From Lucifuga dentata (Eukaryota > Chordata > Actinopteri > Ophidiiformes > Bythitidae): 64,000 nucleotides of DNA. The stretch's first letter is position 1, and every line of letters starts with the position of its first letter. The translations under genes and the position numbers were made by a program. The DNA lies in NCBI GenBank assembly GCA_014773175.1, contig VXCM01000800.1, positions 1-64,000 of the forward strand, given 5' to 3'. The notes below the pieces were generated by a model. The model did no database searches, had not been told where the DNA came from, and saw nothing but the letters and a program-made list of their open reading frames with translations. Of the stretch, positions 1 through 11,885 are shown piece after piece.

Positions 1-164
1 AGGCAGATGATTCGCTGTGGTGACCCCTGAAGGGAAAGCCGAAAGGAAAAGAAGAAGAAGATGATGAATTGTATGAATGGTATCGAATGGTAATTATGAT
101 GGTCTTATTATGTATGCAGTGTCTTGATGAGTATATGTGTGTGTGTATGTGTGTATTCTCTAAC

Positions 165-744
165 CTCCAGGCGTTTGATGACTTCTTTAAAATCCTCAGT
201 GTTATTACTGACGCTCCTAAGAGACACGTTCTCTCCCCGCTCATAGAAAATCCGTAAGGATGCTGGACTGCTCAGGTTCCAGCCAATCACATCCTTTGTG
301 GCACAGTTGAACACCACGGCCTTGGCGTCCTGGTCCAGCAGGATGAGAAAGTCATTGGAGATGGCCAACAGGGCCTCCAGTTCCCCGCCGGTCCCGTGAT
401 CTTCGACGTGGACCGGCCACGTAATTGCTCCCAGGCTGCGCAGCTCGGCCCCTGCGTATGACCGTGTCTTCTCTTTTTTCTTGTGGGCCAGTGAGATGAA
501 GGGGAACTTTCCAGAGGGGTCGATGGGCGTGCTGGTGGTGTGGCGTTCGGCCAAGTCACGCAGGTACTCCTGGCGTGTCCGGGTGGCCATGGCACGGAAC
601 TTGTGGGACTTGTGCGCAGCGTTCTCTGCATTGATGACCTTTGCGAGCAGGAAGTCCCGGAACACAGAGGACTTGGGGAAGGTCACGCCCTCTGGGATAG
701 GGGGGCCAAAAGAAGGTACGTCTTTGGAACGAGTGACCGCCACA
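165..744 (-). CDS. sipa1l1: sipa1l1 coding exon 8 (end of RapGAP domain and linker to PDZ)
   Basis: The 580-nt exon starts after a long pyrimidine tract and CCTTAG at 744 and ends at CTGGAG|GTTAGA at 165. It encodes [20 protein letters not shown], then [47 protein letters not shown] and, at the end, [11 protein letters not shown]. The next human residues begin the PDZ domain, so positions 1-164 are intron. The minus-strand reading past 165 runs into a (TG)n tract and is not coding. Confidence 0.93.
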
Positions 745-3700
745 CTAAGGGGGGAGAGTAGGGGGAAAAAAAAAAAAGAAGGGATAGAGTGGAGAAATGT
801 CACATTCAAAGCTTGAGGTATTGGATCATTAAGAATTAAAAGCAGCAAAGAGAAAGTCCTGCCAGATTTTGCAAAGGAGGTAAAGTCTGATATAAAGCCT
901 CCCCTTTCTTCATCTTCTTTCCCCTTTTATTAAGCCCCTGGTATGATCATTACAGGCTGTCTGACCTGTCTGGTATGTCAGGAACTCAGCTGAGCAGCCG
1001 TGGAGAGGAGAGGAGAGGAGAGGAGAGGAGAGGAAGCTAAGAAGAGACTGTTTTTCCAATTCTCCTCCCTGCAGACTAGAGCGAAAGAAAGGGAATATAT
1101 GACTGAGAAAAAGGGGGGACTGTCTCTGAGACACCAGGAAAGGACGGGGAAAAGAAAAAGAATGGAAGGCTTTAGTAGAAATCTGACTGCGTCTGAAATG
1201 TCAAAATAATCCAAACACTGCGCTTGCCTAAAAAAAGAACTTACAACCTGCTGTGTCCAGTTTCTCAAGTTACAGCAGCTGTTTCAAACAGAGCGCTTAT
1301 TGTGCTCTTTGACAGTCTTGCGTATGACAAAAGCTTTAAACCTGTATGCAGGTCAGTCACCCTCATTTCAACCTCACCGTGACCAAATAAGCTCAATTTC
1401 AGATGCTCTCTTAGGTTATAATTGCCAGCTGACAGAGCACGAGTGAAAGTCAAAGCTCTCGACCCACACGCTTCCCTGCTGAAAAGCGTCAACACCTGTG
1501 TTGACACTTACTAGGATTAATTGCACCGTCTAATAAGCAACTAAAGTCCATATGTCACCCACATATATCTAAACATATCTCAGAGACAGCCTGTCCTCTC
1601 TGGAGACGTGTGGTGTTCAATTATACTAACTGTCAAATTGCTGACATCTCATTTCCCACCTTTTCTTGTTTGTAACAGATGTAAGGGAAGAAACAACATT
1701 TCTGCGGCTGCAATCAGCTTGGCAAATATTTTTTTAAGAATTTTTAAGACTTGGACCATACAAACCTGACAATTGTGATTGCATTTCCCAAAAGTGTCAC
1801 TAGAAGACAGATGCTATATTATAAAATTTGGACAAAAAAAACTCAATTCTTCAGCTGATAGCAGACTTTGTTGTGTGTATACGTGGGAGTGGGTGGGTAG
1901 TGGGGCGTACCTAAAATAAATGTCCCTTTGATAGTGGAGAACTGCATGTATTCATAAATAAATATGAGTTACCATATTTTGAACTTTTAATTTTGACATG
2001 ACATGCATTTGCATGGTGTTATATGAATTATGTATACCATGCATACTTTTTTACATTTGTTATACTGACATTAAATCTAACCATCAAACATTTAAATAAC
2101 ACAAGGTGACACACGCCTACATTTTTGTAGCTGGTAAAGCGATTTAAGCAGGTTGAACAAATGGTTAATAATTAAAATGTGTGTGATGTGACCTTCTCCG
2201 CTCATCTCCATCAATTCAAACAGTGCTCAATACATTAGACAGGGGCTCGAAAGGCACTTGTCCTGATCTCAAACACCTGGCAGTCAGTCAACCACACATC
2301 TCTGACTCAGAGAGGACAAAGCAAAGATCATAGGAGATGTGTAAATGAGTGAGAAAGAAAGAGTGAGTGCATTTCTGTAAAAGCCCATCTAGGGACAAGT
2401 ATTGGAAATTAGCTCCGGCTAAAAATTTTATTTTTTTATTTATGTATGTCAGTCAGTCAATATATCTATCCATGTACCTAGCTATCTAGCTATGATAGCA
2501 TTAGTTTATTCTGTGAATAACCTATGTTCCTGTATCAGTCCCTATCCATATAAACAAATAAACAAATGAATAGAGGGAGAAACAGAGAGAGCCACAGAGA
2601 GAAAAACATATTGCAGTGGGAGCTGCTGGGATGCGTGTCTGCTGTGTGACCCATGCGGCAGGAGGCTTGGCAGCATAAATGAAAAAGCACATTCCTGTGG
2701 TTTCAGTGACTTGTGGTCATATGAATATCCAACGTGTGGGCAACTCGGCTCTTCCACTATTCACAACCTGCTGCCCACTGAGCCAGGTCATGAAAGAAAC
2801 ACGTCAGTACCTATATGGGTGGCTCAGGGGTGTGTGTGTGTGTGCATATACTGTATAAGGCTTCAGCCTCCTTAAGACAAAAACGGCTCGATCTCCTAAC
2901 ATAAATGCTTTACGTTATGGTTACATTACAATCAGAGTTGAGTGGTGGCTTGGTTGCAAAGGCATGAACAAAATGCCAACGATATCCTGGTCCAAGTCAT
3001 GATTAACGCTAAAGCTTACGTCATTGTTTTAGTTTTCCAAGCCTTCACACAGACTGTATGGTTGAGTCACGTGGCTCTTAAACAAGCTGCCTGCTTGGTA
3101 GTGACTTTTTCACCAGCTAAAGACTCAAATGTTGTTTTCAGGAGTTGATGGACCAAACCAGAGTTAAAAACTGAGAGAATAATGGACTTACAGAAACATG
3201 ACTCTTATAGAAACATGAACTTCATGTTGCTCTGTGTCTGCTAAATGTGCAAGTAAGCATCTGCTTGTTGCAGTAATGTGTAAGCCACCGGAACTTGATA
3301 ATCACATTGATGTCTCCAGACCTCAGACATGTTTCTCTAAGGTCTGGAGTTTTCCTATTCACCTAGTGGTCAAAAATTGTTTAATGCAGCTTTGAAGCAA
3401 AATTAGAAAATAAATGAAAAGCATTTCAGTTTTAAAGAGTGTGAGAAATGAGTTTTGTGTGTGTCCCTTCTTTCATTTCAGAATTTGTGAATCTTAAAAA
3501 ACATATGTAAATAATGTTTGCCCTCAATTCACTTCATTGCAGCACTCTTTGCTCATGTGTGCATGGTTTATGTGTACTGCCACTCAGTTGTGAAGCAACC
3601 CCAAGGCAGACAATTAAAACCTCGCAGGATGCACACAGACGGCAATTAAAACACTCATTAATGAGAGAGTGAGTAAGTCATGCAGAGAGAGAGAGAGATA

Positions 3701-6700
3701 AGAGAAAATGCAGAGAGTAGATAAGGCAGATGCGGGCATAATCAGAAAATGAAATGTTCTTCTTAGCTGAAACTTTAAACAGGAAATGGAGGACAGGCAG
3801 GATGTTTGTTCATTATTTCTTCAAAATGACTCTGAGGTGACTCACTGTACAGTATTTTACCTTGCACATTTCTGACAATTGAGAACTGTTCTTAGGGGCT
3901 CTCAATGCTGCTGTTTGCTACAACATATCAAGTATGTTGTCAAGAATTAATGAAAACTAAAGGCAATCAGTGATGTACAGACATGATTTATGAGGGAAAG
4001 CATTCTCAAAGTCCAGACTCTTATGTCTCCATGTGTACATGCATCTACAGGTGTGTATGGACTGTGTTAGTGGGTCTCACCTGTAGGAGGTGTTGTCAGA
4101 ACAGGGGTTATGCACTCGCACCACCACAAAAACATGCTGGAAGTGTGAGCGAATGTTTTTGGGAGTGAAGGGGAGCGCCCCAGGTTCTTGGACCACAATC
4201 GTGACGATGTCGTTCCCAATGTGACGCTTACGCAGTAACTGACAAAAGCAAAGAAAAAGAAAAAAGAAAGCAGGAGGAGCTTGAATTAGATATTAGGGAG
4301 CTCACATTAAAGCTGCTATAAAATGCTATAACAGCATTACGTCCCAATGTAAGGTGGATTTTATTTTGTTGTTTGGGGAGCTTCCATGAACATACCTGCT
4401 GTTTGTTGTTGGGTGTGTATGGCAGCATGGTAGACACATGGAACATGATCTCATGATCCTTGTAAGTGGTGTACAGGGAGTGAGTGCCTGTTGAGTCAGC
4501 TGAGGAGGGAAATAGTTACATCTATTTAATTTGACATGTTTTAATATACAAAAAAAACACTCATGTAAATGGATGGATTTAAAAAAAACAAAAATAAAAA
4601 AAAAATAGTACCATCCCCATTACCAAGACACACATTTTGGTGAAAAGAGGATGAAATAGAAAGGATGAAAAGAAAAATCTTGAAAAGAAAAAAGTTGCAT
4701 TAACACTAATGCTTGAAAGTAGTTTTTATGTCTCTACCTTTAGTTTATTCTGGCATAAAAAAAAAGATGAATAAAATGTAGAACAAGATGGTGTGAAAAT
4801 ATCCCCGCTGTGTCAAATAGATTCAAAGTACAGAGACTCCAAATGGTCTCGAACTGACTCAGTGATGCTGACCAAGTCTTCAACATTTACTACATTCATT
4901 CTAAAACTACGAGGAATATGAATATCCAGATCTTTCTGAAGAAATTCATTCTATCTGTAGACATTTTAGTACGCTACATGATGTCCACAAGTGTTTAGTA
5001 CATTTACATTAGAACTTCTTGTCTAGCGCCTTCTGTTGAAGCTGACTCAAATTTGGCAATCTCAGATAATTTCCATGTAGACTTGTCCTCTTGGTGTCGT
5101 TCATTCTCTCTCTCACCAGCTGTCTACCACTACATTTCTCTCTCTCTCTGGTTTTCTATCTGTAATTCTGATGTAATAGTTTTTAATACTTCCTCCTTAT
5201 TGCTCTGCTGTAAATGCTGATCAGAGGTCCTCTGTGTTCCATTAGTGTTTCAAAAGCTTTTGCCCTGAAAAGAGCCACAGCATGTTAATAACCACCTCCA
5301 CAGTCTGTGGATGCACTATTCAGAGACCAAACCAGGCAGGTCATAAACTTAAATTACCTAAATTAATTACACTCATTCTATAGGGAATGCCACCCGTGGC
5401 AGTATTTAATATTCCAAATGTCCTGCAACATGTAACTGGGATGACTCACAAAGCAATATGGGAGTGATGCATGATATCGGGATGGTATGCAGTAAAATAT
5501 TTTAGATAGAATGAGCAAAGACAAAACAAAGGACAGGAAGAGACATTGTAGACATCATTCTTAGCTAGCTTAGACACAGAGACACTGAGGGGTATCAGGG
5601 AAAAATATATAGGCAGGAATGTAAAATAAATACAATATTAAATGTTAGATAATTTCCTCAATACAACACCAAAAGACATCTGACGCTGACAGAACATAGT
5701 TTTTAAGTAAACATAAAAGCCACAAAGATAAAAATTCTAATGAACTTTCTCACACGATTCATTTAATCCTATACTTGATTTTACTCTTAAACCTACACAG
5801 CCTCGTCATAAAAATCCCAAATTTAACAGTTGATTTTTTTTTTCTCAGTTCATTTCAGAAATCACTTTTTTTGCACTCATTTTGTTTTGATGCAGAACAC
5901 TACACTTCACACTTCTTGGTGTCAAATTTTATATCTGACTACTTCCTGTTACTTTCTGAAATGGTTTGGCTCTCTGAGCTGGCAGCATTAACTGTGATAT
6001 GCTGCCACTCAATAAATTTTCTCATACTGGTCACACAAACTCCACAATCAACAAATTAAATAGCTCATCAACCTCCATAAAAATTAACCACTTCGCACTT
6101 TCACCCTTTGCATTTGCAGTTTACTTCACTGTGTGATAGTTAACTGTAGCAATTAAATGGGAATAAGAGATTCTTCCATGTGATGATATTTTTAGCATAA
6201 GCAGTTTTCTGCATCTGTATGCACATAATATTTTAGTGAGGAATCTGGGGTGTTTTACAATGTGAAGCTTTTTGATATGAGAATTCACAGCATTCATGTC
6301 AAAATCAAATTCTTATAAATGTCTCCAACATTCTGAGCACGCTGACCTTGAAATAAATAAAATAACTGTAAAAATTACTGATACAACATTCAATGAAAAT
6401 ATTGAAGATTTTGTGAAAATACAGCATCACTGAATAAGGTGCAAAGTCTGAAGATACTACAGAGTCAGCAGAACTCTACTGTCTACTCAATGAATTGAAT
6501 TCTACTCAATGAACGTGAATCACTGCTTAGCCGTGGGCCATCCTGGCCAACAGGCATTAAGTCCAATATCAGTACAAGTCTGAATTCTGTTTTAGAGTAT
6601 TTCTTCTATACTAATATGCATAATTTTTGTGTATGTACATACTCTTGGTGTCCAGCTGGGCACGGTACTTGGTGAAGCCTTTTAGTCTGACCCTCTCCCC

Positions 6701-9700
6701 CAGCAGATGAAGGAACTCCTCCAGTGCAGGACCAGCAGAGTCATTGTTGTACATCTCCTCCTCGCTGCTCTGGCCTGCCATGCAGTACATCACCCCCACT
6801 TTCCTCTGAAAGCTCAGCTGTGCAGAGAAGAGAGATCGTTGGAATGAAAAAGGGAGACAGATGTGTATATTCCTGGGCAGAAATAATGTAAAAGTAAGCG
6901 TATTGACATTTTAAGGAGAACTCATGGTGGCATTTTTGCAATAACACCTTGGGCTGTTTTGCAGTCGCCGCAAAACAGCCCATTTTCCAAGAGAAAGTGA
7001 CATTTTGACAGCACACTTTGATGAAAGCATCCCAAGATTGTGAGTATCAAGCTGCTTCATTTTTTTTTCATATGTGAGGAAGTTTCTCTACGTAAATGTC
7101 CACAAGCATATGGGAGGGAATGGATAAATAAAGCAAAAAATTTAAAATAAATATTTCCGTCCCGCAATAAGATATTCCCGTTTTATAAGACACTTAAAAA
7201 CATACACAAATACTAAAATGACTCCTTAGAACATGATAATGACAAATTTAAATAATCAAATATGATTCAAAACAATCATATTCCTAAAAATATCAATTAA
7301 TCATACCTTCATAAAATATGATCTGAAGAATGGTCAATCAATTAATAAATTCAACAATTTAAAGCATTCAGCTATCACATGCACCCTTCTGTATTTGCTT
7401 TGCTTACCCCCTGCTCGTCCAGCTTCATCAGCTGATCAGTGACTTTGGGTGTGTTGAGTGCAAGGCGGAGGCAGTGGGCGTTGAGCTCAGGCACCAGGTA
7501 CTCCAGCACCTCTTTGAGAGGCAGGCCTCGAGCCAGACCGTGCTTAGAAGTGGAGGGTACTGCATCCTCAAGGATGGACCCACGCAGGGTATTCAGCTGA
7601 AGACAGCACAACCAGAGAAGAAGAACAAAAAATGCATTTCTCATATTAAGTTAAGAAAAAAAAACATACAGTCATGTGATAATGAGCCATCTGAATTGTC
7701 TGATGTTCTTAATGGCAGTTTTGAGGCCCATGCTTGATTATCCAAATCATGCAGTCCATCTTTCTTGTGAAATTACGCTCACTCAGGCTAATCAATACGC
7801 TGTGACACACCGGGATTCTCCATTTTGAACAATGTGAAAAAGTTTCCTGATGTCCACACACACACACACACATATATAATTGCTTCTTCCTTTTCTGCTC
7901 TGTGCAGTGTGTGCAGCAAATTTATCATGGAAAATGTAACAAAGCATTCAATCAGATACAAGAGGACCTAGGCAACTAAATTAATTTGACAGCTTTAAGG
8001 GCTCTTCTGCAGAAAGCATCAACATGACAAACTGAGTATCGTCCATGAAATTAGTACTAGTTGCTTAATTGACTTGAGTAGCCAAATCCTTGTCTTTTTT
8101 TTTTTTTTTTTATNTTTTTTTTTTTTTTTTTTAATTTCTGTACTATCACAACTAAAACATGGATTCTGCCAGACAATTCTTCTGCACTGATACAGTGAAA
8201 ATGAAGTGTGGAGAATGATTTGGCTAAGCAAGACTACAACAGAATGTGAGTGGGCTTTACTGCTTTTGTTGCGGTTTCCTCTAAGAAGACTTTTAAGCTT
8301 CAGGATAAAACAAAATCAAGGACTTTCATGAATAAATCAAAAAGACTGTAGAAGGACAGAGACTTGAATATATAATAAACAAGCAAAAACACAGATGGAT
8401 ATCTGTAGTGCTCACAAAAGTCTTACAAGACACTTATAATCATCTGTGTTTTGGGTTTGTAAGTCTTAGGATGGTGTTCATTAAGCCAAATGTTGGTGCT
8501 GACACCCTCTGGGTCAAACTGAAAGCAGAGAAGCACTCTGGGTGAAGAGAAGACAATAGCTATCCTCTGTGGACACTGGACTGTTGTCTTCAACATCAGT
8601 ACATCCCACTCACTCCCACACAGACACACACATACCTGCCCAGCTCTCTGCTCTGAAAATAGCAATTAGAGAGGAGCGAGGGAGGGAAGAAAATAGAGGG
8701 AAAGAGGGAAACAGCGCAGTAGGTTGTGCGCCATCCCAAGAGATTTTAAACAGTTATTACTCATGATGCACTTCTTATACGAGAGCAATGTTTTCCCATG
8801 TCCACTCAAATACTTTCCATGCTATTTCAGTCTCTTTTAACAGAGAAACTGCACAGATAGGTCCTTCACAGACAGAGGCTGACAAAGATGGTAGGTGGGT
8901 GTTGGAGATAAGGTCATGCTTTTGTGGTGTATTTATAGGAGGAGATGGCATCAAGGACTAGAGGACACAAAAGGTCAATCTCCTCTCCATAATGACCATT
9001 CATGGTTCCATGCGGGACAGCAACAAATGTATGATGGTGTATAAATAAACCTGTGAACCACAAACATGTCTGGTACAGAATTCGTGTGTACCTCACTCGT
9101 TCTGAAGATGACCCTGTAGTTGTACTGCTGGCCGTGCTCCTTGTTTTCTTCCAACTTCTCCCTCCTCAGACTAACTGCCACTGGGCCCAGGTTCTCGTCC
9201 ACCCCCAGGTAGTTCCAGTGCTCTAGGAATGAGGAGGAACAGGGTACGAGTTTGGGAAGTGAAAGAGAGGAAGCAAGAGTTATCGTGAGGTAGAGAACCC
9301 GGTAAAGGAAAGAATGCAAGGAAGGCAAAATGACACAATTTTTCCATATTCCTCAAATCATACCATGATCCCTTCTAGAGCCACTATGTGTGTCTTTGCA
9401 CAGTTCAGAGAAAATATGGAATTTTACAGTGTAACAACTAGCCATTATTGTCTTGGTCAACTGAAAGCATTTTTAAGCCAGTCCATTTTTCTCACCTCTG
9501 AGGTAGAAGTACTTGCGGTAGTAATATGCACCAAGGTCAATGTGTTCCACAATGTATCGCTTAGACCTGTCCACATGCTGGCCCGGCCCATCTTTGGGAG
9601 CCTCCAACACAGCCACACCAGCGTTGGTGAAGTGGGTAGTGAGGGTGCTATCCAAAGGTCCTTCCTCTGTGCTTCCTGAAGAATTGTTTGAGTTCCCGCC

Positions 9701-11335
9701 GCTGCCTATGCTGCCCTGCTGGAGAAGGAGACAAGAAATGCAGTTAGACAACAAATTAGACTTTATGGTAATCTCTAATCTCGGTCTTTTCAAAATGACC
9801 AAGTAACTAAATTCATTTTGCAAACTATAGCTGTAAGAGAATCTAATCTAATTTACAGAGAATCTAATGTAATTTATGCAGAACTACAACAAAAACCTAT
9901 TAAGCCTTTTCCTGAACAAATCTACCTGTTTAGCAGCAGAAATGTTCCGCTCGCCCTCTCCACCAATCTCATTCCTGAAACAGGGACAGCTGAGTACCAG
10001 CTCATTGCTCTTGTCATCGCCAGGGTCCAAGGCAGGATTGGTGCTGTGTCCTCCTGTCCCCTCCTTGGAACTCAGCTCCTCTTGTGAGCCACAGGGTGAC
10101 CCATAAGCTCCGCTCTGATTGGAAGACAGGGAGGAGCTAGCTGAAGCTGAAGCAGCAGCAGCAGCTGAGGCACCAGTTGTGGTGTTCTTCCGTTTGGCAC
10201 CTGACTGTCGGCTGTGGATGACCTCGTTGAGGTCAAAGAGCAGAGACTGGACATCAAAATGAGCAAAGCCTTTCTGGCACACCCAGGGTTTGGGAGGAGG
10301 ACCACTCTCATCACCTTTCCCCCCGTCCTCCACATCTGAGCCTGCACGAGACGTGTCACCATCTATCTTGACACTACGCAGTTTGCGGAATATAGACTCT
10401 CCGCCCGTCTCGGACTTTGACCTCCTCTTCAAGTGTTTCTCTCGTTCCTTAAGGCGACTGGCAGGACTACCTCTGGGTGGACCTAAGGCTCCATCAGGCA
10501 GGTCCAGAGCAGCCTGTTTAATGGGCGCCACAGTAAGGAGCTCGGTCAGTCTCTCTGGAGCAGGGCTTCGCTGATCAGGGGCCTCAGAGGATTGGTAACC
10601 CTTCAGCATGTCAAAAAAGCTCTCTCCTGACACGCCATGCTTATCTATAGATGAAGTGCTACCATACTCGCGGTGCATGGGTGTCCACCCGGAAAAGGAC
10701 CAGCCTTCATTGCCATCCACATCCAGCTCGCTAATGGTTATGTCACTGTTACTCCGCTGGCGGATGCGCCTCATGCCTTTGCGGGGAGATCCCAAGTAGC
10801 CATCTGGCGACAGGAAGCGATTGTCCTTTCCCTTGCTTTGCATCTTGCTCTTTAGGGTGTTGTGGATGTTGCGCAGCATGGACGAGTCCTGTGGACTGAT
10901 CAGGTGGCCAAGCTTGGCTGACAAATTGCTATGGGCCGTGACAGCTGACACCCCTCCACCTCCTCCACCACCACCACTTCCTCCTCCTCCCCCTCCTCCT
11001 CCACCTCCTCCAATTCTTTCTCTTTCTCCACTTCCTGATCCTGATGAGCTTGTGTTGGTGGAGCTGGGTGAGTCGGTTTCCACAGTGATATGCCAAACAC
11101 CACCTCCGCCACCATCTTTCCTCGGGGGCCAGTCAGCCACACGAGCCCGAACCCCCATCTTGGGAACACCGGGGTTGGTTCCTGTGGTGGATGAAGAGGA
11201 TATGTGGGCACTTTCACTGCGGGGTGGTGGTGCTCCTCCATTTGGAAGTCGCAGGCGACGGGTATAGAACTCATCGGTAGCGGGCACTGAGCCCCCAACC
11301 GAGCGTTCGGTTTGGGAACGCTTCAAACTGGTCAT
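165..11335 (-). CDS. sipa1l1: sipa1l1, Rap GTPase-activating protein (5' half of the coding region; 3' end outside window)
   Basis: Eight coding exons, minus strand: 11335-9926, 9718-9496, 9222-9092, 7596-7408, 6817-6643, 4499-4396, 4238-4081, 744-165. All boundaries are AG/GT and phases agree, giving 2970 nt = 990 codons without a stop. The start [11 protein letters not shown] and the block [15 protein letters not shown] are typical of SIPA1L proteins, and the start sequence is closest to SIPA1L1. Residues about 590-805 form the RapGAP domain; the motif [10 protein letters not shown] at about 747-756 holds the presumed catalytic asparagine thumb (N753). Family knowledge: SIPA1L1 (SPAR) switches off Rap1/Rap2 and organises actin in dendritic spines. 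The PDZ domain, actin-binding region and C-terminal coiled coil should follow beyond position 1; the mammalian protein is about 1,800 residues. Start choice: family-matching N-terminus, A at -3. Unusual: a long Gly tract at residues 109-128. The paralogs sipa1l2/sipa1l3 have different N-termini. Confidence 0.95.
745..4080 (-). other. sipa1l1 intron between coding exons 7 and 8
   Basis: AT-rich, no exon or transposon recognised. Holds the GGAGA microsatellite, a short GA run near 3683 and short GT runs. Confidence 0.85.
1002..1034. repeat. (GGAGA)n pentanucleotide microsatellite
   Basis: About six and a half perfect GGAGA units in a sipa1l1 intron. Confidence 0.9.
4081..4238 (-). CDS. sipa1l1: sipa1l1 coding exon 7 (RapGAP catalytic helix)
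   Basis: The 158-nt exon runs from TTTTGTCAG|TTACTG to TACAG|GTGAGA. It encodes [40 protein letters not shown] and [12 protein letters not shown]. By analogy with Rap1GAP, the Asn of HIGNDIV is the catalytic asparagine thumb that stands in for the missing Gln of Rap. It ends in phase 2. Confidence 0.95.
4396..4499 (-). CDS. sipa1l1: sipa1l1 coding exon 6 (RapGAP domain)
   Basis: The 104-nt exon runs from CCTCAG|CTGACT to CAGCAG|GTATGT. It encodes [20 protein letters not shown] and [14 protein letters not shown], the central RapGAP strand and loop. Phase 1 in, phase 0 out. Confidence 0.94.
6643..6817 (-). CDS. sipa1l1: sipa1l1 coding exon 5 (RapGAP domain)
   Basis: The 175-nt exon encodes [40 protein letters not shown] and [18 protein letters not shown]. 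The MYNNE/D-x-x-P-x-x-x-EFL signature is typical of RapGAP domains. The donor is AAGA|GTATGT; it ends in phase 1, with the split Thr codon completed by the next exon. Confidence 0.94.
7408..7596 (-). CDS. sipa1l1: sipa1l1 coding exon 4 (start of RapGAP domain)
   Basis: The 189-nt, 63-codon exon runs from TCTTCAG|CTGAAT to GGG|GTAAGC. It encodes [34 protein letters not shown] and [20 protein letters not shown], the opening of the Rap-GAP fold. Phase 0 at both ends. Confidence 0.94.
8095..8132. repeat. poly-T with N gap
   Basis: T run broken by a single N at 8114; length not reliable. Confidence 0.9.
9092..9222 (-). CDS. sipa1l1: sipa1l1 coding exon 3
   Basis: The 131-nt exon lies between acceptor ATTCCTAG|AG and donor GAG|GTACAC. 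It encodes [20 protein letters not shown] and then [17 protein letters not shown], the region leading into the RapGAP domain. It ends in phase 0. Confidence 0.93.
9496..9718 (-). CDS. sipa1l1: sipa1l1 coding exon 2
   Basis: The 223-nt exon encodes GSIGSGGN through [32 protein letters not shown]. The acceptor is a tandem CAGCAG, so the exon may start at 9718 or 9715. The donor is AGAG|GTGAG at 9496. It ends in phase 1; the split Glu codon joins the next exon to read [14 protein letters not shown], as in vertebrate orthologs. Confidence 0.93.
9926..11335 (-). CDS. sipa1l1: sipa1l1 coding exon 1 (residues 1-470)
   Basis: A single 470-codon block from the start ATG to the donor CAG|GTAGAT at 9926. 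The same exon continues upstream as 5' UTR to a good acceptor at 11478. It holds the conserved N-terminal motif [12 protein letters not shown] (60-71), a Ser/Arg-rich middle ([10 protein letters not shown]), the [13 protein letters not shown] motif, and the block [21 protein letters not shown] just before the Ser/Ala-rich linker. The end, [15 protein letters not shown], is shared across the family. The antisense strand gives a proline-rich shadow ORF that is not a gene. Confidence 0.95.
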
Positions 11336-11478
11336 TATGGAGCTGGGAGAGGGTGTGGGGGAGGGGAGACGGGAAGGAGAGGAAGGGGTGTGGGATGCAG
11401 TGATGAGAGGTCTAAATAAAGGTTGACATAATGTCCACTGAGAAGGGTGGAGAAAGAGTCTCAAGGACACATTTGGTG
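11336..11478 (-). other. sipa1l1: sipa1l1 predicted 5' UTR part of the first coding exon
   Basis: A strong acceptor (pyrimidine tract then TGTAG) ends at 11479, so the start exon should extend from 11478. The reading frame upstream of the ATG stays open, but its residues do not resemble the family. Two tiny upstream ORFs lie here: 11472-11461 (ATG TGT CCT TGA) and 11429-11412. Inferred, not transcript-supported. Confidence 0.65.
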
Positions 11479-11746
11479 CTACAGAAAGAGCAAAGGAAAA
11501 GAAGAGCCTATTAGAAGGATAATCCACATCAATTACATTGAAATGGCTAGTGTACAATAAAAAGAATTGTGTACTTTTACATTACACTGCAACCAGTATG
11601 ATATTATAGAGATAGCTTATAGCTTTTACTAATTATATAGAGTACTAAAAAAACAGAATACTATATACAGTACATAACATATTTTAAAAGGTGGCATCTG
11701 AGGTTTAAGTTTCAGCACGTGTACATTATTTGTATATTTTTAGTAC

Positions 11747-11885
11747 CTTTACAGAGCTGAAGCTTGATGAAGAGAAAAGTAGTGATGTGAACTTTCACAG
11801 TGGCTGGAAAGTTCTAAAAGATTGTCTGCATTGCGCCCATGCTCAAACAGAGATCAGCTCAGTCTGAATGGGTCCAAATCGGCCG
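11747..11885 (-). other. sipa1l1: predicted non-coding 5' exon of sipa1l1
   Basis: Minus-strand acceptor CTCTTCTTCACAG|CGGCCG at 11885 and donor TAAAG|GTACTA at 11747 bound a 139-nt segment, 268 nt upstream of the start exon. It contains an 8-codon upstream ORF at 11840-11814. The acceptor is good and the donor moderate. Prediction from splice signals only. Confidence 0.5.

Larger units (their letters stand above)
4500..9091 (-). other. sipa1l1 introns around coding exons 4 and 5
   Basis: Excluding the exons at 6643-6817 and 7408-7596, this is unique AT-rich sequence with poly-A/poly-T runs. A CTCF-like core (minus strand ACAGAAGGCGCTAGA) sits at about 5022-5036. The introns 4239-4395, 9223-9495 and 9719-9925 are short and featureless. 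Confidence 0.75.

Noticed and set aside
5775..6059. 94-codon plus-strand ORF rich in Leu/Phe/Ser
   Set aside because: AT-rich intronic sequence, no start context, no recognised motif, no splice signals.
9314..9806. Plus-strand ORFs of 88-121 codons
   Set aside because: Antisense shadows of sipa1l1 coding exon 2 and its introns; no family resemblance.
10821..11267. Plus-strand proline-rich ORF
   Set aside because: Exact antisense of the sipa1l1 polyglycine and Ser-rich coding region.
11336..11557. Extended in-frame N-terminus for sipa1l1
   Set aside because: The frame is open, but a strong acceptor lies at 11478 and the family starts at MTSLKRSQ.
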